A stretch of 32,842 nucleotides of DNA from Comamonadaceae bacterium (GTDB lineage Bacteria > Pseudomonadota > Gammaproteobacteria > Burkholderiales > Burkholderiaceae_C), in the NCBI GenBank assembly GCA_013297985.1, contig JAAFIY010000038.1, positions 1 through 32,842 of the forward strand, written 5' to 3'. Shown one piece after another: positions 32,512 to 32,842 of this stretch. Position 1 is the stretch's first letter; every line of letters begins with the position of its first letter. The position numbers and the translations under genes are program-made. The notes under the pieces are model-generated. The model was not told the DNA's origin and did not search any database. It worked only from the letters and a program-made list of their open reading frames with translations.

Positions 32512-32842
32512 TCAGGCGTTGACAGAACCAGGGGCCCCAGACTCACTGTTTTTTTGCGCAGCCGGAACAACCCGAGGGCTTCCCTGCAGCGGCTCGAAGG
32601 TTTCCAAGCCAGCCGCGATGAGGGTGGGGCTCAGCCCAGTAGCCCAAGCTGCAGCGGCCGCCGCGAGCAGAGTGAGCACCAACATGTTGTCTGCTGCAGA
32701 GGGCGCTGCCAGGCTCAGCCGTGGCAAAAATTTGTCCAGCGCGCCCAGCAGATGCTCGGCATTGCCTTCGGCCAAAAATACACGCCCTTGGCGAACCATC
32801 GCGGCGCGGCGGCCTTCGGCCAGGTGGGCCAGCAGCCGGGGG
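32512..32842 (-). CDS. Cyanophycin synthetase-like protein CphA', C-terminal part (5' end outside window)
   Basis: The frame is open from the window edge (base 32841 on the minus strand) and ends at 32512. The segment DNMLVLTLLAAAAAAWATGL followed by SPTLIAAGLETFEPLQG matches the part of cyanophycin synthetase Mur ligase domains where the complete CphA has ENVMAAIAAAWGVGLSWASIRSGLASF. Here the protein stops about 30 residues later and lacks the final Mur ligase subdomain. Paired genes of this kind (a shorter CphA' followed by a complete CphA) are known from betaproteobacteria. The role of the shorter enzyme is probably accessory or polymer-repeat specific. Only about 109 codons are visible. 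Confidence 0.8.
   Translation of the reverse strand, partial: PRLLAHLAEGRRAAMVRQGRVFLAEGNAEHLLGALDKFLPRLSLAAPSAADNMLVLTLLAAAAAAWATGLSPTLIAAGLETFEPLQGSPRVVPAAQKNSESGAPGSVNA

Overview
The window looks like a chromosomal segment of a GC-rich betaproteobacterium, most likely Burkholderiales, family Comamonadaceae (Rhodoferax/Acidovorax-like). This rests on gene content and protein style: tandem cyanophycin synthetases, a NodI/NodJ-type exporter, a betaproteobacterial degenerate Mrr-like membrane protein, and a dispersed TTTGCTA...TAGCTGCT palindromic element that I associate with that family. No tRNA, rRNA, CRISPR array, prophage or transposase was recognised.

Left part (1-9.3 kb): the 3' part of a type II secretion ATPase gene (gspE) is separated from gspF by about 6.2 kb. 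That interval holds a DUF1800 lipoprotein-like gene, a DUF1501 Tat-exported protein, an Asp-box beta-propeller protein, and a convergent membrane protein of unknown function. gspF is followed one base later by a 5'-nucleotidase gene.

Middle part (9.3-20.7 kb): mostly housekeeping and envelope genes. They are a CNNM/CorC-type CBS protein, the Mrr-like membrane protein, a GNAT acetyltransferase, AMP nucleosidase (amn), a membrane diguanylate cyclase, phosphatidylserine decarboxylase (psd), a NodIJ-like ABC exporter, a YdjM-type membrane metal-dependent hydrolase, a small secreted protein and a PlsC-like acyltransferase. The amn leader holds a large 33-nt-arm inverted repeat. The hydrolase start codon is preceded by a hairpin that would bury its ribosome binding site.

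Right part (20.9-29.7 kb): an eight-gene, tightly packed unit that reads as a complete uptake and degradation pathway for biuret, and possibly triuret. It encodes allophanate hydrolase, a BMP-type ABC importer (binding protein, two permeases, double ATPase), two different isochorismatase-fold cysteine hydrolases, and a GntR/FCD regulator at the 3' end. The active-site spacing of the allophanate hydrolase and of the first cysteine hydrolase matches the characterised AtzF and BiuH enzymes as I recall their residue numbering. There is no urea carboxylase, which favours biuret rather than urea as the source of allophanate. The convergent next genes are two cyanophycin synthetases (one cut by the window edge), so nitrogen scavenging and nitrogen storage sit side by side.

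Seven copies of one dispersed palindromic element occur. Three lie in three of the four convergent gene junctions, one between divergent genes, one after the acetyltransferase gene, and two inside reading frames (the DUF1800 N-terminus and gspF). Two copies supply the stop codon of the neighbouring gene.
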